Assembly (NCBI RefSeq): GCF_014109765.1
Contig: NZ_CP059139.1
Location: forward strand, 496,001 to 560,000
Origin: Pseudomonas berkeleyensis
GTDB lineage: Bacteria > Pseudomonadota > Gammaproteobacteria > Pseudomonadales > Pseudomonadaceae
Direction of reading: 5' to 3'
Length of the DNA stretch: 64,000 nt
Under the pieces are notes generated by a model. The model saw nothing but the letters and a program-made list of their open reading frames with translations. It did no database searches and had not been told where the DNA came from. This document shows positions 41,634 to 51,259 of this stretch, one piece after another. Within the stretch, counting starts at the first letter, position 1. Each line of letters begins with the position of its first letter. The translations under genes were made by a program, and so were the position numbers.

Positions 41634-43430
41634 CTAGGGGGCCAGCTGCACGCGGTTGCGACCTTCGGCCTTGGCCCGATACATGGCCGCATCGGCCTGG
41701 CGAATCAGCGTGGTGGCATCGTCGCTACCATGGCTCAGGACGATACCGATGCTGGCGCCGACGCGCACGGCACGATCCTCCAGGTACATGGGCGTGTCCA
41801 GCCCTTCCAGCAGGCGCTTGGCCAGATCGCGCGCGTGCTCGGCCGATTGCACGTTCTCGCAGATCACCACGAATTCGTCACCACCCAGGCGGGCGGGAAG
41901 GTCGGCGTCGCGCAGGTACTGGCGCAAGCGCTGAGCCACTTCGGCCAGAACCCGATCACCGAATTCGTGGCCATGCTGATCGTTGATCGGTTTGAATCCG
42001 TCCAGATCGATCAGCATCACCGCCAGCAGTTCATTGCGCCTGACGCTGCGCGCCAGTGCCTGATCCAGGTGTTGTTGCAGTGCAGTGCGGTTGGCCAGGC
42101 CCGTAAGCGGGTCTTGCAGTGCCAGTTCGCTGAGGCGCTGGTTGGCCTGTTCCAGCGCCTGGGTGCGTTCGGTTACCCGCTTGGCGAGGATCTGCTCGTT
42201 GAGCTGCAGCGCTGCCTCGCGCTGGCGTTTGAGTTCGTTGAAGCGTGCTGCCAGGGCGAAGGACAGCAGGATCATCTCCAGGCCCGAGCCGATCTGCATG
42301 GCATACAGGGTGAGGAAGTTCGAGGGGATCAGCGCGAAGTTGCGCAGCGCCAGCAGTACCGCACCGGTAAGCAGCATCAGCCAGGCCAGGGCGAACAGGC
42401 GGGCGCCGGGCACCCGGTAGCCGACGCAGACGAAGCTGGTGAGCAGCAGCGTCAGGGTGGCGATCAGGCCGGTCAGCGACATCAGTTGTAAGGCGCGCTG
42501 CACGGGCAGCAGGATGGTGGCCAGCACCGCAGCAGCGATGGCGATGCACAGCGCCAGAAGACCCTTGTCCCAGCGCGGCAGCCACTGGCGGGTGTCGAGG
42601 AAGCTGCGAGCGAATACCACCGACAGCAGCGCCGCCGAGGTCAGGCTGACCGGCAGCATGCGATTGCTCCAGGGCGCTGCCTGAGACCACAGGTACTGCG
42701 CGCCGAGGCCGTTGAGCGAGAGCACGCTGAGGGCGAAGGCGAACATGAACAATACGTAGTTGAGGAAGGGGCGTTCGCGCAGGGCGAGGAACAGCAGCAG
42801 GTTGTACAGGCCCAGAGCGATCAGCACACCGAAGTAGATGGCGTGCACCAGATAGCCGTTCTGGCTGTGCTGCTCGAAATCGCGCAGCGACATCAGCCCG
42901 CCACTCAGGGTCATGCTGCCGCGCGAGTCGACGCGCAGGTACAATGTGCGCTGTTCGCCCGGTTGCAGGACGATCTCGAACACCGGGTAACGATGGCCGA
43001 TGCTGCGTTCGGCGTAAGGCACGGTATCGCCACTGCGCGACTCGCGTACGCCATCGGCGCCGACGTCATACAGACGTACTTCGTCGAGCGAGGCGTAGTT
43101 CAGCTCCAGGCGCCAGATGCGCGTTTCGCTGGCTTCGGACTGCAACGGCAGGCGCAGCCAGATCGCGCCTTGCACGTAGCCGAAGCTGAGGTCGCGACGG
43201 GTCAGCGAGGCACTGAACGGCGCGTTGGCCGCGCGCACGTCATCCAGGGTCAAGGTGCCTTGCGGGTCGGCGAGAAAATCGACCAGACCGTAGAGGTCCT
43301 GCGGTGCGGTGCTGTCACCCAGGCGGGTGTTCGCCTCAACCAGCTGGCTGTTCAGCGACAGGCAAAGCATCAGCAGCAGGCCCGGCAACGAGGCCAGGAA
43401 GGCGGAGGCAGTATGTCGGCTGGCTGGCAT
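41634..43430 (-). CDS. Membrane diguanylate cyclase with 7TMR-DISM sensor (GGDEF)
   Basis: A 598-residue inner-membrane enzyme expected to make cyclic di-GMP. After a signal helix, residues 40-185 form a periplasmic 7TMR-DISM extracellular domain (GAIWLRLPLQSEASETRIWRLEL). Seven membrane helices cover about 195-385, a coiled coil follows (LNEQILAKRVTERTQALEQANQRL), and the GGDEF domain (about 430-598) contains DPLTGLANRTALQ, DLDGFKPINDQHGHEFGD and an intact GGDEF. RDAD five residues before GGDEF is a product-inhibition I-site. The ligand is unknown, often carbohydrate in this class. Confidence 0.92.
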   Translation of the reverse strand: MPASRHTASAFLASLPGLLLMLCLSLNSQLVEANTRLGDSTAPQDLYGLVDFLADPQGTLTLDDVRAANAPFSASLTRRDLSFGYVQGAIWLRLPLQSEASETRIWRLELNYASLDEVRLYDVGADGVRESRSGDTVPYAERSIGHRYPVFEIVLQPGEQRTLYLRVDSRGSMTLSGGLMSLRDFEQHSQNGYLVHAIYFGVLIALGLYNLLLFLALRERPFLNYVLFMFAFALSVLSLNGLGAQYLWSQAAPWSNRMLPVSLTSAALLSVVFARSFLDTRQWLPRWDKGLLALCIAIAAAVLATILLPVQRALQLMSLTGLIATLTLLLTSFVCVGYRVPGARLFALAWLMLLTGAVLLALRNFALIPSNFLTLYAMQIGSGLEMILLSFALAARFNELKRQREAALQLNEQILAKRVTERTQALEQANQRLSELALQDPLTGLANRTALQQHLDQALARSVRRNELLAVMLIDLDGFKPINDQHGHEFGDRVLAEVAQRLRQYLRDADLPARLGGDEFVVICENVQSAEHARDLAKRLLEGLDTPMYLEDRAVRVGASIGIVLSHGSDDATTLIRQADAAMYRAKAEGRNRVQLAP

Positions 43431-43487
43431 GGGAAGAGCCTGGGAAGTAGGCGTGCCTAGATAGTGGCAGAAAGCCCAGTCGCGCAG

Positions 43488-45659
43488 CTAGTGCCTGTCC
43501 TTGTGCAGATGCGCACCCAGGGTGCGCAACGGTGCAAGTTGGCGACAGATCAGCGCCAGTTGTGTCTGTACCAAGCGCTGGCGCTCGTCGGCGTCATCGG
43601 CGATCTGCTCCAGCTCCTGCGCCAAAGCCTGCTCCTCATCGCTATGAATGGCCACGGGATGTTCGCCACGCAAGCCCGCAGCGATTTCATCGAGGCTGCG
43701 GGCCAGCTTTTCGGCCTGTTCCAGCAGCTGTGCCTGGATCATCTGCGGCAGTTGCTCGCCGCGGTGTGCGCCCAGTGCGGAGAGGTAGCTGAGCAGGGTG
43801 TGCGACAGCACCAGGAAGCGAAAGCCCTGATCCGCGTCCTTACGGAAGTGGCCAGGCTCCATCAGCATGTTGCCGAGGGTGGTGGACAGCGCGGCGTCGG
43901 CGTTGTGCGCATTGCGTCGGGCCAGGCGATAGCCGAGGTCATCGCGCTTGCCGTTGGCGTACTGGGCGATGATCTGTCGCAGGTAGGCGCTGTTGCAGCT
44001 CAACGTGTTGGCCAGCATGCGGCCTAGGCGCCGGCCCTGCCAGTCCGGCAGGATCAGGAACACCGCCAGGCCGGCGATCAGGCCGCCGAGCAGGGTATCG
44101 ACCAGGCGTGGCAGGAACAGCCCATAGCCATCGCCGATCTGGTTGAAGCAGAACAGCACCAGCAGGGTGATCGCCGCCGTGGCCAGGGTATAGCGCGTGG
44201 TTCGGGTGGCGAAGAAGGCGACGCCGGCGACCACGGCGAACAGCGCCTGCACGCGCGGATCCGGAAACAGGTTGAACAGCGCCCAGCCGATACCCAGCCC
44301 GAGCAGGGTGCCGCTGATGCGCTGCACCAGCTTGAGCCGGGTGGCGCCGTAGTTCGGTTGGCAGACGAACAGGGTGGTCAGCAGAATCCAGTAGCCCTGG
44401 GCCGGGTGGATCAGGTGCAGCAGGCCATAGCCGGCGGCCAGGGCGATGGACAGGCGCAGCGCGTGGCGAAACAGCAGCGAGGTGGGTGTCAGTTGCTGGC
44501 CGATGCGCTCCATCACTTCGCGCAGCGAATGCGGCTCGCGATCGAGCAGGCTGCTGTCCTGTTCATCGGCCAGGGCGTCGGGGTTGCTGGCGTTGCCAAG
44601 CAGCAGGTCGAGGCTGGCCAGGTTGCCAGCCAGGGCACCGAGCGAGCGCAGCAGGCGGCGCCAGGCTGGATTGCTCTGCAGGTGCAGGTGGTCGAGCGAG
44701 GCGTGCAGGTCTTCCAGAGCCTGGCTGCACAACTCGCGGTACTCGAACGGCTGGCGCAGCTCGATGGCACTGCCCAGGCGCTCGCACGCCTCGCCGTGCA
44801 GGCGCAGCAGGCGCTGGCAGCGAAACAGCACGTCGCTGTGGAAGAAGGCTTCGGCCAGCTCGTTGTAGGGGTAATGCGAGGAACTGGCGCGCTCGTGGAT
44901 GTCCTGAGCGAGGAAATACAGCTTCAGGTAGCGATTGACCTTGGGCCCGGGGCGGCCGTTGCCGACGCGGTGCAGGATGATCTCCTTGGCCGCGTTGAGC
45001 GCCGACACCACCCGTCCGTTCTGCTGCGCCAGGGCCAGGCGTCGCTGCTCCACGTCCAGCTGACGCACGGGTTCGAACAGCGCCGCCTTGAGCTTGAGGT
45101 ACTTGCCCAGCTCGCGGAACAGCCGGGCCAGGCTCTGTTGCACCGGTTGGTGAGCGAACAGGCCGTGCCAGATTACCGAGAGCAGGCCGTACCAGGCCGC
45201 ACCGGCCACCAACAGCAGTGGCTCGAGCCATAGGCCGGCAACGCCGCCGCGCTGCTCGACACCGATCATGCTGTACACGGCGAGAATCAAGGTGCCCGAG
45301 CCCAGTGTGGCGAAGCGCTCGCCCAGGGCGCCGAGCATGCTCAGGCAGAAGGCTGAAAGTGCCAGGGCGACGACGAACAGCCAGGGGTAGGGAAAGAGGA
45401 ATTCGACCGCATAGGCCGCCGCGCTGAAGCAGACCAGGGTGACCAATACGGTGCCCAAGCGGCCTTGCCAGCTGTCATCGGTTTCGGTCAGTGCGCTGGC
45501 GATGATGCCGAGAAACAGCGGGATCAGCCCATGTACCCAGCCTTGCCACCAGCACAGCGCCAGCGCACCAGCGAGAGCGATGAACACCCGCAGGCTGGCA
45601 CTGAACTTGTCCAGCGCCCAGAGGCGGCGCAGTGATTGGCGAAGGTGAGGGCGGGGCAT
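43488..45659 (-). CDS. yccS: YccS/YhfK family inner-membrane transporter-like protein
   Basis: A 723-residue protein with two blocks of membrane helices (about 20-160 and 395-530) separated by a large soluble domain, followed by a helical C-terminal cytosolic domain, the organisation of the YccS/FUSC superfamily (fusaric-acid-resistance-like, aromatic acid efflux related). The repeat signature YWILLTTLFVCQPNYGATRLKLVQRISGT is typical. Substrate unknown. The start MPRPHLRQSLRRL at 45659 is chosen over a much longer leader that would run under the divergent TetR promoter. Confidence 0.88.
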   Translation of the reverse strand: MPRPHLRQSLRRLWALDKFSASLRVFIALAGALALCWWQGWVHGLIPLFLGIIASALTETDDSWQGRLGTVLVTLVCFSAAAYAVEFLFPYPWLFVVALALSAFCLSMLGALGERFATLGSGTLILAVYSMIGVEQRGGVAGLWLEPLLLVAGAAWYGLLSVIWHGLFAHQPVQQSLARLFRELGKYLKLKAALFEPVRQLDVEQRRLALAQQNGRVVSALNAAKEIILHRVGNGRPGPKVNRYLKLYFLAQDIHERASSSHYPYNELAEAFFHSDVLFRCQRLLRLHGEACERLGSAIELRQPFEYRELCSQALEDLHASLDHLHLQSNPAWRRLLRSLGALAGNLASLDLLLGNASNPDALADEQDSSLLDREPHSLREVMERIGQQLTPTSLLFRHALRLSIALAAGYGLLHLIHPAQGYWILLTTLFVCQPNYGATRLKLVQRISGTLLGLGIGWALFNLFPDPRVQALFAVVAGVAFFATRTTRYTLATAAITLLVLFCFNQIGDGYGLFLPRLVDTLLGGLIAGLAVFLILPDWQGRRLGRMLANTLSCNSAYLRQIIAQYANGKRDDLGYRLARRNAHNADAALSTTLGNMLMEPGHFRKDADQGFRFLVLSHTLLSYLSALGAHRGEQLPQMIQAQLLEQAEKLARSLDEIAAGLRGEHPVAIHSDEEQALAQELEQIADDADERQRLVQTQLALICRQLAPLRTLGAHLHKDRH

Positions 45660-45844
45660 GGAAGGTCTGGTGAGAAAAGGATGTGAGAAGCCTACCGGAA
45701 CTCGTTGGTCACTGGATATGCAATTGACCGCAACAGGCATGTCCCAGGGCTGTCCAGTTGGATTGACGGGGCATCCGTCTTCCCGCTGCCGGTGGAGCTG
45801 TCGCGCAGGATCGTGGACATGAAGGAACCCAAGTCTTGAATTTT

Positions 45845-45864
45845 GGAACTGATCGGTTCTAAAT
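45845..45864. promoter_or_regulatory. Candidate TetR operator upstream of tetR-like gene
   Basis: GGAACTGATCGGTTCTAAAT sits eight bases before the regulator's start codon and has GAAC/GTTC inverted ends. Nearly the same sequence occurs before the first glutathione transferase gene. Confidence 0.65.
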
Positions 45865-45871
45865 TCGCCGC

Positions 45872-46468
45872 ATGACGACACGTGGACGCCCCAAAAGCTT
45901 CTGCCCGGATCGGGTTCTGGAAAATGCCATGCAGCTGTTCTGGCAGCGCGGCTACGAGGCCGCTTCGCTGCAGGATCTGCAGGTGGTCACCGGCCTGTCC
46001 AGGAGCAGCCTGTACCAGACCTACCCGAGTAAGCAGGCCTGGTTCGTCGCTGCGTTCAGCCGTTATGTGGAGCAGCGTCGCGCCCTGTTACTGGAACAGC
46101 TGGAGGCCAGTGCCTCGCCGCTCGGTTTCATTCGCGAGCGCCTGCTCAGTGTCCTCGATGATGGCGGCTCGGATGGCGTGCCGCGCGGTTGCATGTTGGT
46201 CAACGTCGCCAACGAATTCTCGCTGTCGGAGCCCGCGCTGGTGCCTGTGCTAAAGCGCGCCACGGCGGGGATCTGCCAGGTGTTCGAGCAGGCGCTGGTA
46301 CGTGCCGTGGCCTGCGGCGAACTGCCCGCAGGAGACGACCTGCAAGCCCGAGCCGCCTATCTGCAATGCGTGATGAGCGGCTTGCGCACTCAGGTCAAGT
46401 CCGGGCTGCCGGCTGACTCGATCCGCGCCACCGTCGCCGTGGTGATGACAAGCCTGGGCGGGGCCTGA
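45872..46468 (+). CDS. TetR/AcrR family transcriptional regulator
   Basis: A 198-residue regulator with an N-terminal helix-turn-helix (GRPKSFCPDRVLENAMQLFWQRGYEAASLQDLQVVTGLSRSSLYQTYPSKQAWF region). The C-terminal ligand domain carries a single conserved-looking Cys (PRGCMLVNVANEF), a segment shared with AcuR/NemR-like regulators that respond to electrophiles. It is upstream of two glutathione transferase genes in the same direction, and similar palindromic sites precede both, so it probably represses itself and those genes. Confidence 0.88.
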   Translation: MTTRGRPKSFCPDRVLENAMQLFWQRGYEAASLQDLQVVTGLSRSSLYQTYPSKQAWFVAAFSRYVEQRRALLLEQLEASASPLGFIRERLLSVLDDGGSDGVPRGCMLVNVANEFSLSEPALVPVLKRATAGICQVFEQALVRAVACGELPAGDDLQARAAYLQCVMSGLRTQVKSGLPADSIRATVAVVMTSLGGA

Positions 46469-46501
46469 GTTCTGCGTCGGGGTGTTCTTTCGTTTATTTG
46501 T

Positions 46502-46521
46502 GGACTGATTGGTTCTGAAAT
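46502..46521. promoter_or_regulatory. Second candidate TetR operator, before the glutathione transferases
   Basis: GGACTGATTGGTTCTGAAAT shares ACTGATNGGTTCT with the site at 45845-45864 and lies about a dozen bases upstream of the first transferase start. Confidence 0.6.
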
Positions 46522-46532
46522 GGGGGATGGGC

Positions 46533-47234
46533 ATGCGGGAATTGTTCGAGCTGTGCGGGGCTGATCGCGAGCTGGTGTTTTCGCCTTACTGCTGGCGTGT
46601 GCGCCTCGCACTGGCGCACAAGGGGCTGGATTACCAGAGCCGGCCGACGCGCTTCACCGACAAGGCGCTGATCGCCTTTTCCGGGCAGAAACTGGTGCCG
46701 GTGCTTACCGACGACGGCGAAACGCTGCATGACAGCATGGCCATTTTCGCCTACCTGGATCGACGCTACCCGCAACATCCTCTGCTTGGCGATGCACTGG
46801 CTGCCGAGCGGGCGCGGCTGGTCGAGCGCTTGAGCTTTCACATGGTGCGCATGCCGCTGTTGAAGATCCTGATCCCGCGGGTCTGGCAGGTCATTGATCC
46901 GGCTGATCGTGAGTACTTCCGCAGCAGCCGTGAAAAGGCACTGGGCATGAGCCTGGAGGATTTCGCCGACCCGCAGGGCGGTGAGCGGCAGTTCCGCGAC
47001 GGGGTGGCGCCGCTGGAAATGTGGTTGCGTGAACAACCCTTTTTCGAGGGGCCGGCGCCTGGTGGCTGCGATTACCTGCTGGCTGGCCTGCTGCTCTGGG
47101 CCTGGTGTCTGGGGGCGCAGCCATGGGCGGATGATTCGGCACTCGGTGCGTGGTTCGCCCGCATTCTGCAGACGTACGAAACTACTCACGGCCCGGTCAA
47201 GCGGGCCTCGATCCAGGCGGAGATGAGCAAATGA
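46533..47234 (+). CDS. Glutathione S-transferase family protein
   Basis: A 233-residue cytosolic GST. The thioredoxin-like N-terminal domain contains SPYCWRVRLALAHKGLDYQ (SPYC-type active site) and LVPVLTDDGETLHDSMAIFAYLDRRYP with the glutathione gamma-glutamyl-binding DS. The C-terminal domain is all-helical. ATG 46533 has GGGGG six bases upstream; the ATG at 46527 lies immediately against it and is less likely. Its stop overlaps the next GST start. Confidence 0.9.
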   Translation: MRELFELCGADRELVFSPYCWRVRLALAHKGLDYQSRPTRFTDKALIAFSGQKLVPVLTDDGETLHDSMAIFAYLDRRYPQHPLLGDALAAERARLVERLSFHMVRMPLLKILIPRVWQVIDPADREYFRSSREKALGMSLEDFADPQGGERQFRDGVAPLEMWLREQPFFEGPAPGGCDYLLAGLLLWAWCLGAQPWADDSALGAWFARILQTYETTHGPVKRASIQAEMSK

Positions 47235-47914
47235 TCGATCTGTATTACTGGACTACCCCCAACGGCCACAAGGTCAGCATCTTTCTCGAAGAGGCCGGCC
47301 TGGACTATCGCGTCATCCCGGTTCACATCGGCAAGGGCGAGCAGTTCGAACCCGAATTCCTCAAGATCGCGCCGAACAACCGTATTCCGGCGATCGTCGA
47401 TCAGGCGCCGGCAGACGCTGGCGAACCCATTGCCCTGTTCGAGTCCGGGGCGATCCTCGAATACCTGGCCGACAAGAGCGGGTTGTTCCTGCCACGCGAG
47501 ACCCGCGCGCGTTTCCAGGTGCTGCAATGGCTGTACTGGCAGATGGGCGGCGTCGGGCCAATGGCCGGGCAGAACCATCACTTCGTACGTTATGCGCCGG
47601 AGCCGATTCCCTACGCCATCGAACGTTACGTGAAGGAAACTGCCCGCCTTTACGGTGTACTGGATCGTCAACTGGCCGAGCATGAATATGTGGCCGGCGA
47701 TTATTCGATCGCCGATATGGCCATCTATCCCTGGGCCACATTGTGGCAAGCCCAGCAGCAGAAGATCGAAAATTTCCCGCACATGGCTGCCTGGCTCGAA
47801 CGCATTGCCGCGCGTCCTGCCGTGCAACGTGCCTACGCGCTGGTCGCCCAGGTGAACGAAGATCCGAAGGCGCTGCTGACCGCCGAGGCGCGGCGCTTGC
47901 TGTTCGGGCAGTGA
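47231..47914 (+). CDS. YfcG-like glutathione transferase / disulphide-bond oxidoreductase
   Basis: A 227-residue GST of the nu/Ure2p-like class. TTPNGHKVSIFLEEAGLDYRVIPVHIG is the characteristic N-terminal stretch, followed by APNNRIPAIVD, LFESGAILEYLAD, and the helical-domain YVAGDYSIADMAIYPW. E. coli YfcG has glutathione-dependent disulphide reductase activity. Its ATGA overlap with the preceding GST suggests one translation-coupled detoxification unit under the TetR-type regulator. Confidence 0.9.
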   Translation: MIDLYYWTTPNGHKVSIFLEEAGLDYRVIPVHIGKGEQFEPEFLKIAPNNRIPAIVDQAPADAGEPIALFESGAILEYLADKSGLFLPRETRARFQVLQWLYWQMGGVGPMAGQNHHFVRYAPEPIPYAIERYVKETARLYGVLDRQLAEHEYVAGDYSIADMAIYPWATLWQAQQQKIENFPHMAAWLERIAARPAVQRAYALVAQVNEDPKALLTAEARRLLFGQ

Positions 47915-48004
47915 CGGACGGGCAGGTTTCTCGCGGATTTCCCGGTGAGGCGCGTGACGCTTTCCTAGACTTCAGGTGTTGATCCTGAACGCTGGGAGAG
48001 AGTC

Positions 48005-49132
48005 ATGCGAATCGGCGTACCCAAGGAAATCAAGAATCACGAGTACCGTGTCGGCCTTACGCCTGCGTCCGTGGCCGAACTGAGCGCACAGGGGCACGAG
48101 GTCTGGATCGAGACTCAGGCCGGTGCCGCCATCGGTTTTGCCGACGAGAATTACCGTGAGGCCGGCGCGCAGATCGCCAAGGGCGCCGGCGAGGTGTTTC
48201 AGCAGGCGCAACTGATCGTCAAGGTCAAGGAGCCGCTCGCCGTGGAGCGGGCCAAGCTGCGCGCGCAGCACACCCTGTTCACCTACCTGCACCTGGCACC
48301 GGATCGGCCGCAGACCGAGGAATTGATGGCGAGTGGCGCCACCTGTATCGCCTACGAGACGGTGACCGATGCTCTGGGCCGCCTGCCATTGCTGGCGCCG
48401 ATGTCGGAGGTTGCCGGGCGCATGTCGATCCAGGCCGGTGCCGGTTGCCTGGAGAAGGCGCGCGGTGGACGTGGCGTCTTGCTGGGCGGGGTACCAGGTG
48501 TGGCGCCGGGCAAAGTGGTGATTCTCGGCGGTGGCGTGGTCGGCAGCCATGCGCTGGCGATGGCGGTCGGCCTCGGCGCCGATGTGACGGTGCTGGACAG
48601 AAACGTCGATGCCCTGCGCCGACTCGATGCTCAGTACGGCAATCGCATCACCACGCTGTATTCGACCCGCGCGGCGCTGCGTGAGCAGGTGCTGGCAGCC
48701 GATCTGGTCATCGGCGGTGTGCTGATTCCCGGTGCGGCCGCGCCCAAGCTGATCACGGCGGACATGGTGCGGCAGATGAAGGCCGGCGCGGTGTTGGTGG
48801 ATGTGGCCATCGATCAGGGCGGCTGTGCCGAGACTTCGCGCGCCACCACCCATGCAGAGCCCACCTATGTGGTCGACGAGGTGGTGCATTACTGCGTGGC
48901 CAACATGCCTGGTGCGGTGGCGCGTACCTCGACCCAGGCGCTGAACAACGCCACGCTGCCGTTCGTTATCGCCCTGGCGCAGAAGGGCACGCACTGCGCG
49001 CTGGAAGAAGACCCGCACTTGCTGGCCGGTCTCAATGTGGCTGGCGGAGTGATTACCTGTGAAAGTGTCGCGCAGGCTCACGGCCTGGTTTTCCAGCCTG
49101 CTGCCAGCGTTATCGAGCGGTTGTCGCGTTAG
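48005..49132 (+). CDS. ald: Alanine dehydrogenase
   Basis: A 375-residue NAD-dependent enzyme interconverting L-alanine and pyruvate plus ammonia. It begins [20 protein letters not shown], has [25 protein letters not shown], the NAD fold [30 protein letters not shown], and [18 protein letters not shown] near the active site. GGGAGAG precedes ATG 48005. No leucine-responsive Lrp-type regulator is adjacent. Confidence 0.96.
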   Translation: MRIGVPKEIKNHEYRVGLTPASVAELSAQGHEVWIETQAGAAIGFADENYREAGAQIAKGAGEVFQQAQLIVKVKEPLAVERAKLRAQHTLFTYLHLAPDRPQTEELMASGATCIAYETVTDALGRLPLLAPMSEVAGRMSIQAGAGCLEKARGGRGVLLGGVPGVAPGKVVILGGGVVGSHALAMAVGLGADVTVLDRNVDALRRLDAQYGNRITTLYSTRAALREQVLAADLVIGGVLIPGAAAPKLITADMVRQMKAGAVLVDVAIDQGGCAETSRATTHAEPTYVVDEVVHYCVANMPGAVARTSTQALNNATLPFVIALAQKGTHCALEEDPHLLAGLNVAGGVITCESVAQAHGLVFQPAASVIERLSR

Positions 49133-49134
49133 CG

Positions 49135-50319
49135 TCAGGCGTACTGCGCGGCGGCATAACCCGAGGCCCAGGCCCACTGGAAGTTGAAGCCGCCGAGATG
49201 GCCGGTGACGTCCAGCACCTCGCCGATGAAATACAGCCCCGGCACCTTGAGCGACTCCAGGGTCTTGGACGACACCTCGTCGGTGTTCACCCCGCCCAGG
49301 GTGACTTCGGCCGTGCGGTAGCCCTCGGTGCCGGCGGGCACCAGCTGCCAGTCTGACAGGCGCTCGGCAATCGCCTTTAATTCGCCTGGCGTGTACTGCT
49401 TCAGCGGCTTGTTGGTGAACCAGCTGTCCACCAGCAGGGTCGCCATCTTCTTGGTGAACAGCTCGGCCAGCAAGGTCTTCAGCTCGCTGTTACCGCGCTC
49501 GCGCTGTTGGGTCGCCAACCACTCGGGCAGGTCGATATGCGGCAGCAGGTCGATGTGCACGGTGTCGCCTGGTTGCCAGTAGGAGGAAATCTGCAGGATC
49601 GCCGGCCCGGACAGACCGCGATGGGTGAACAGGATGTTCTCGACGAAGCTCTGGCCATTGCAGCTCACCCGGCAGTCCTCCACCGAGGTGCCAGAGAGTT
49701 CGGTGCACAGCGTCTTGAGCTGCGGATCGGTGAGGGTGAACGGCACCAGCCCGGCGCGCGTTGGCAGCACCTCATGGCCGAACTGCTTGGCCACCTGGTA
49801 GCCGAAGCCGGTGGCGCCGAGGGTGGGAATCGACAACCCGCCAGTGGCGATCACCAGTGACTGGCAGGCCACGGCGCCGAGATCGGTTTGCAGCAGGAAA
49901 CCGCCCTCGGTCTTTGCGATGTCCTGTACGGCGGTATCCAGGCGAATCTGCGCGCCCGCTTCGGCACACTCGGCCAGCAGCAGTTCGAGAATGTCGCTGG
50001 ACTTGTTATCGCAGAACAGTTGGCCGAGTTTCTTCTCGTGATACGGCACGCCATGCTTGGCGACCAGGCCGATGAAGTCCCACTGGGTGAAGCGCGCCAG
50101 GGCGGATTTGCAGAAGTGCGGGTTGCCGGAGAGGAAGTTGGCCGGCTCGCAGTACATATTGGTGAAGTTGCAGCGCCCACCGCCGGACATGAGGATTTTC
50201 TTGCCGGCCTTGTTGGCATGGTCGAGTACCAGCACGCGGCGGCCACGGGCGGCGGCGGTGGCTGCGCACATCAGGCCGGCGGCGCCTGCGCCGATGATCA
50301 GTACGTCGGTTTGCAACAC
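49135..50319 (-). CDS. HI0933/BaiN-family NAD(P)/FAD-dependent oxidoreductase
   Basis: A 394-residue flavoprotein. VLQTDVLIIGAGAAGLMCAATAAARG is the FAD-binding fold, KILMSGGGRCNFTN is the family's second dinucleotide signature, and VIATGGLSIPTLGATGFGYQVAKQFGH and DVTGHLGGFNFQWAWASG close the FAD site. Relatives (YhiN, BaiN) have reported roles ranging from flavin reduction to bile-acid metabolism; function here is unknown. The GTG at 50319 has GGGGA upstream; upstream in-frame sequence overlaps the divergent gene and is not protein-like. Confidence 0.9.
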   Translation of the reverse strand: MLQTDVLIIGAGAAGLMCAATAAARGRRVLVLDHANKAGKKILMSGGGRCNFTNMYCEPANFLSGNPHFCKSALARFTQWDFIGLVAKHGVPYHEKKLGQLFCDNKSSDILELLLAECAEAGAQIRLDTAVQDIAKTEGGFLLQTDLGAVACQSLVIATGGLSIPTLGATGFGYQVAKQFGHEVLPTRAGLVPFTLTDPQLKTLCTELSGTSVEDCRVSCNGQSFVENILFTHRGLSGPAILQISSYWQPGDTVHIDLLPHIDLPEWLATQQRERGNSELKTLLAELFTKKMATLLVDSWFTNKPLKQYTPGELKAIAERLSDWQLVPAGTEGYRTAEVTLGGVNTDEVSSKTLESLKVPGLYFIGEVLDVTGHLGGFNFQWAWASGYAAAQYA

Positions 50320-50447
50320 GAAATGTCCCCAAGGTGAATCGCTGGCACAAATGGTGCTGCGAGAAAACCTGTGAAGTTTACCCGAAGCCGCTCTGGGTCG
50401 CCGATTCTGCCCAGCGTGTGGCCGACGAATGTGGGATGCGACGATGC

Positions 50448-50467
50448 CTGTCTCAGATTTGAGACAG
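50448..50467. promoter_or_regulatory. Palindrome upstream of solute-binding protein gene
   Basis: CTGTCTCA-GATT-TGAGACAG is a perfect 8-bp inverted repeat in the divergent gap between the flavoprotein and the solute-binding gene. The dyad TGTC...GACA form resembles binding sites of enhancer-binding or dimeric regulators, but no regulator is identified. Confidence 0.6.
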
Positions 50468-50527
50468 TGACGAGTGGCGCTGCGCCTGCTATCACTAGAA
50501 CTGATCATTTCGGATGGATCGCCACCA

Positions 50528-51259
50528 ATGCTCGCAGTGCGTGCCTGGCTATTGCTCTTGCTGCTGTCGCCGGCACTGGCCTCGGCCGAGTTGTTGCGCC
50601 TGGTGGCTGATCCCTGGCCGCCTTTCAATGACCGAGACCTGCCTGGCAATGGCCTGGCCAGTGATCTGGTGGAGCAGGCGCTGAAGCGTGCCGGCTACAC
50701 CACCAGCTACGCCGAAGTGCCCTGGGAGCGGGCTGTGCTGGGGCTCAAGCGCGGCGATTACGATGTGTTGATCAATGCCTGGTACAGCGCGGATCGTGCC
50801 GAGTACGGCCACTTCTCCCGCCCTTATCTGGTCAATCGTCTGCGTTTCATGCAGCGCAAGGGCAGCAACATTCGTTTCGAAACCCTGGCCGATCTCTACC
50901 CGCACAGCATCGCCGTGGTGCGCGGTTATGCCTATTCCAAGGAGTTCGACAGCGACCCCAACCTACTCAAGGTGGGGGTTGGCAGCTTCGAGATCGCTGC
51001 GCGCATGTTGCACGCTGGGCGGGTTCAGCTGGCGCTGGAGGATGAACTGGTGGCGCGGTATCACATGGGTCTGGAGTTGAGCTCCATTCGCGGCGAGCTG
51101 GAGTTCCTACCGCTACCGTTGAGCGAGAACGGCCTGCATATCCTGATTCGGCGCAGTCGTGCCGACCACGAGGAAATCGCCAATCGTTTCGACAAGGCGA
51201 TCCAGGCGATGAGCGACGATGGTAGCTATGCCGCGACGCTGCAGCGCCACGGCCCTTGA
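50528..51259 (+). CDS. Family 3 periplasmic solute-binding protein
   Basis: A 243-residue exported protein (signal about 1-20, ending ALASA). LLRLVADPWPPFNDRDLPGNGLASDLVEQALKRAGY opens an SBP_bac_3 domain, with VPWERAVLGLKRGDYDVLINAWYS in the first lobe and GVGSFEIAARMLHAGRVQLALED in the hinge. It resembles the protein at 16067-16825 in the LRLVxDxWxP start. No transporter genes adjoin it. Its stop codon ends one base before the convergent diguanylate cyclase, whose input might relate to it. Confidence 0.85.
   Translation: MLAVRAWLLLLLLSPALASAELLRLVADPWPPFNDRDLPGNGLASDLVEQALKRAGYTTSYAEVPWERAVLGLKRGDYDVLINAWYSADRAEYGHFSRPYLVNRLRFMQRKGSNIRFETLADLYPHSIAVVRGYAYSKEFDSDPNLLKVGVGSFEIAARMLHAGRVQLALEDELVARYHMGLELSSIRGELEFLPLPLSENGLHILIRRSRADHEEIANRFDKAIQAMSDDGSYAATLQRHGP

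Noticed and set aside
50475..50490. Sigma-54 promoter (TGGCGC-N5-CTGCT)
   Set aside because: Deviates from consensus at two conserved positions and is too close to the palindrome to use it as an upstream activating site; kept only as a note in a finding.
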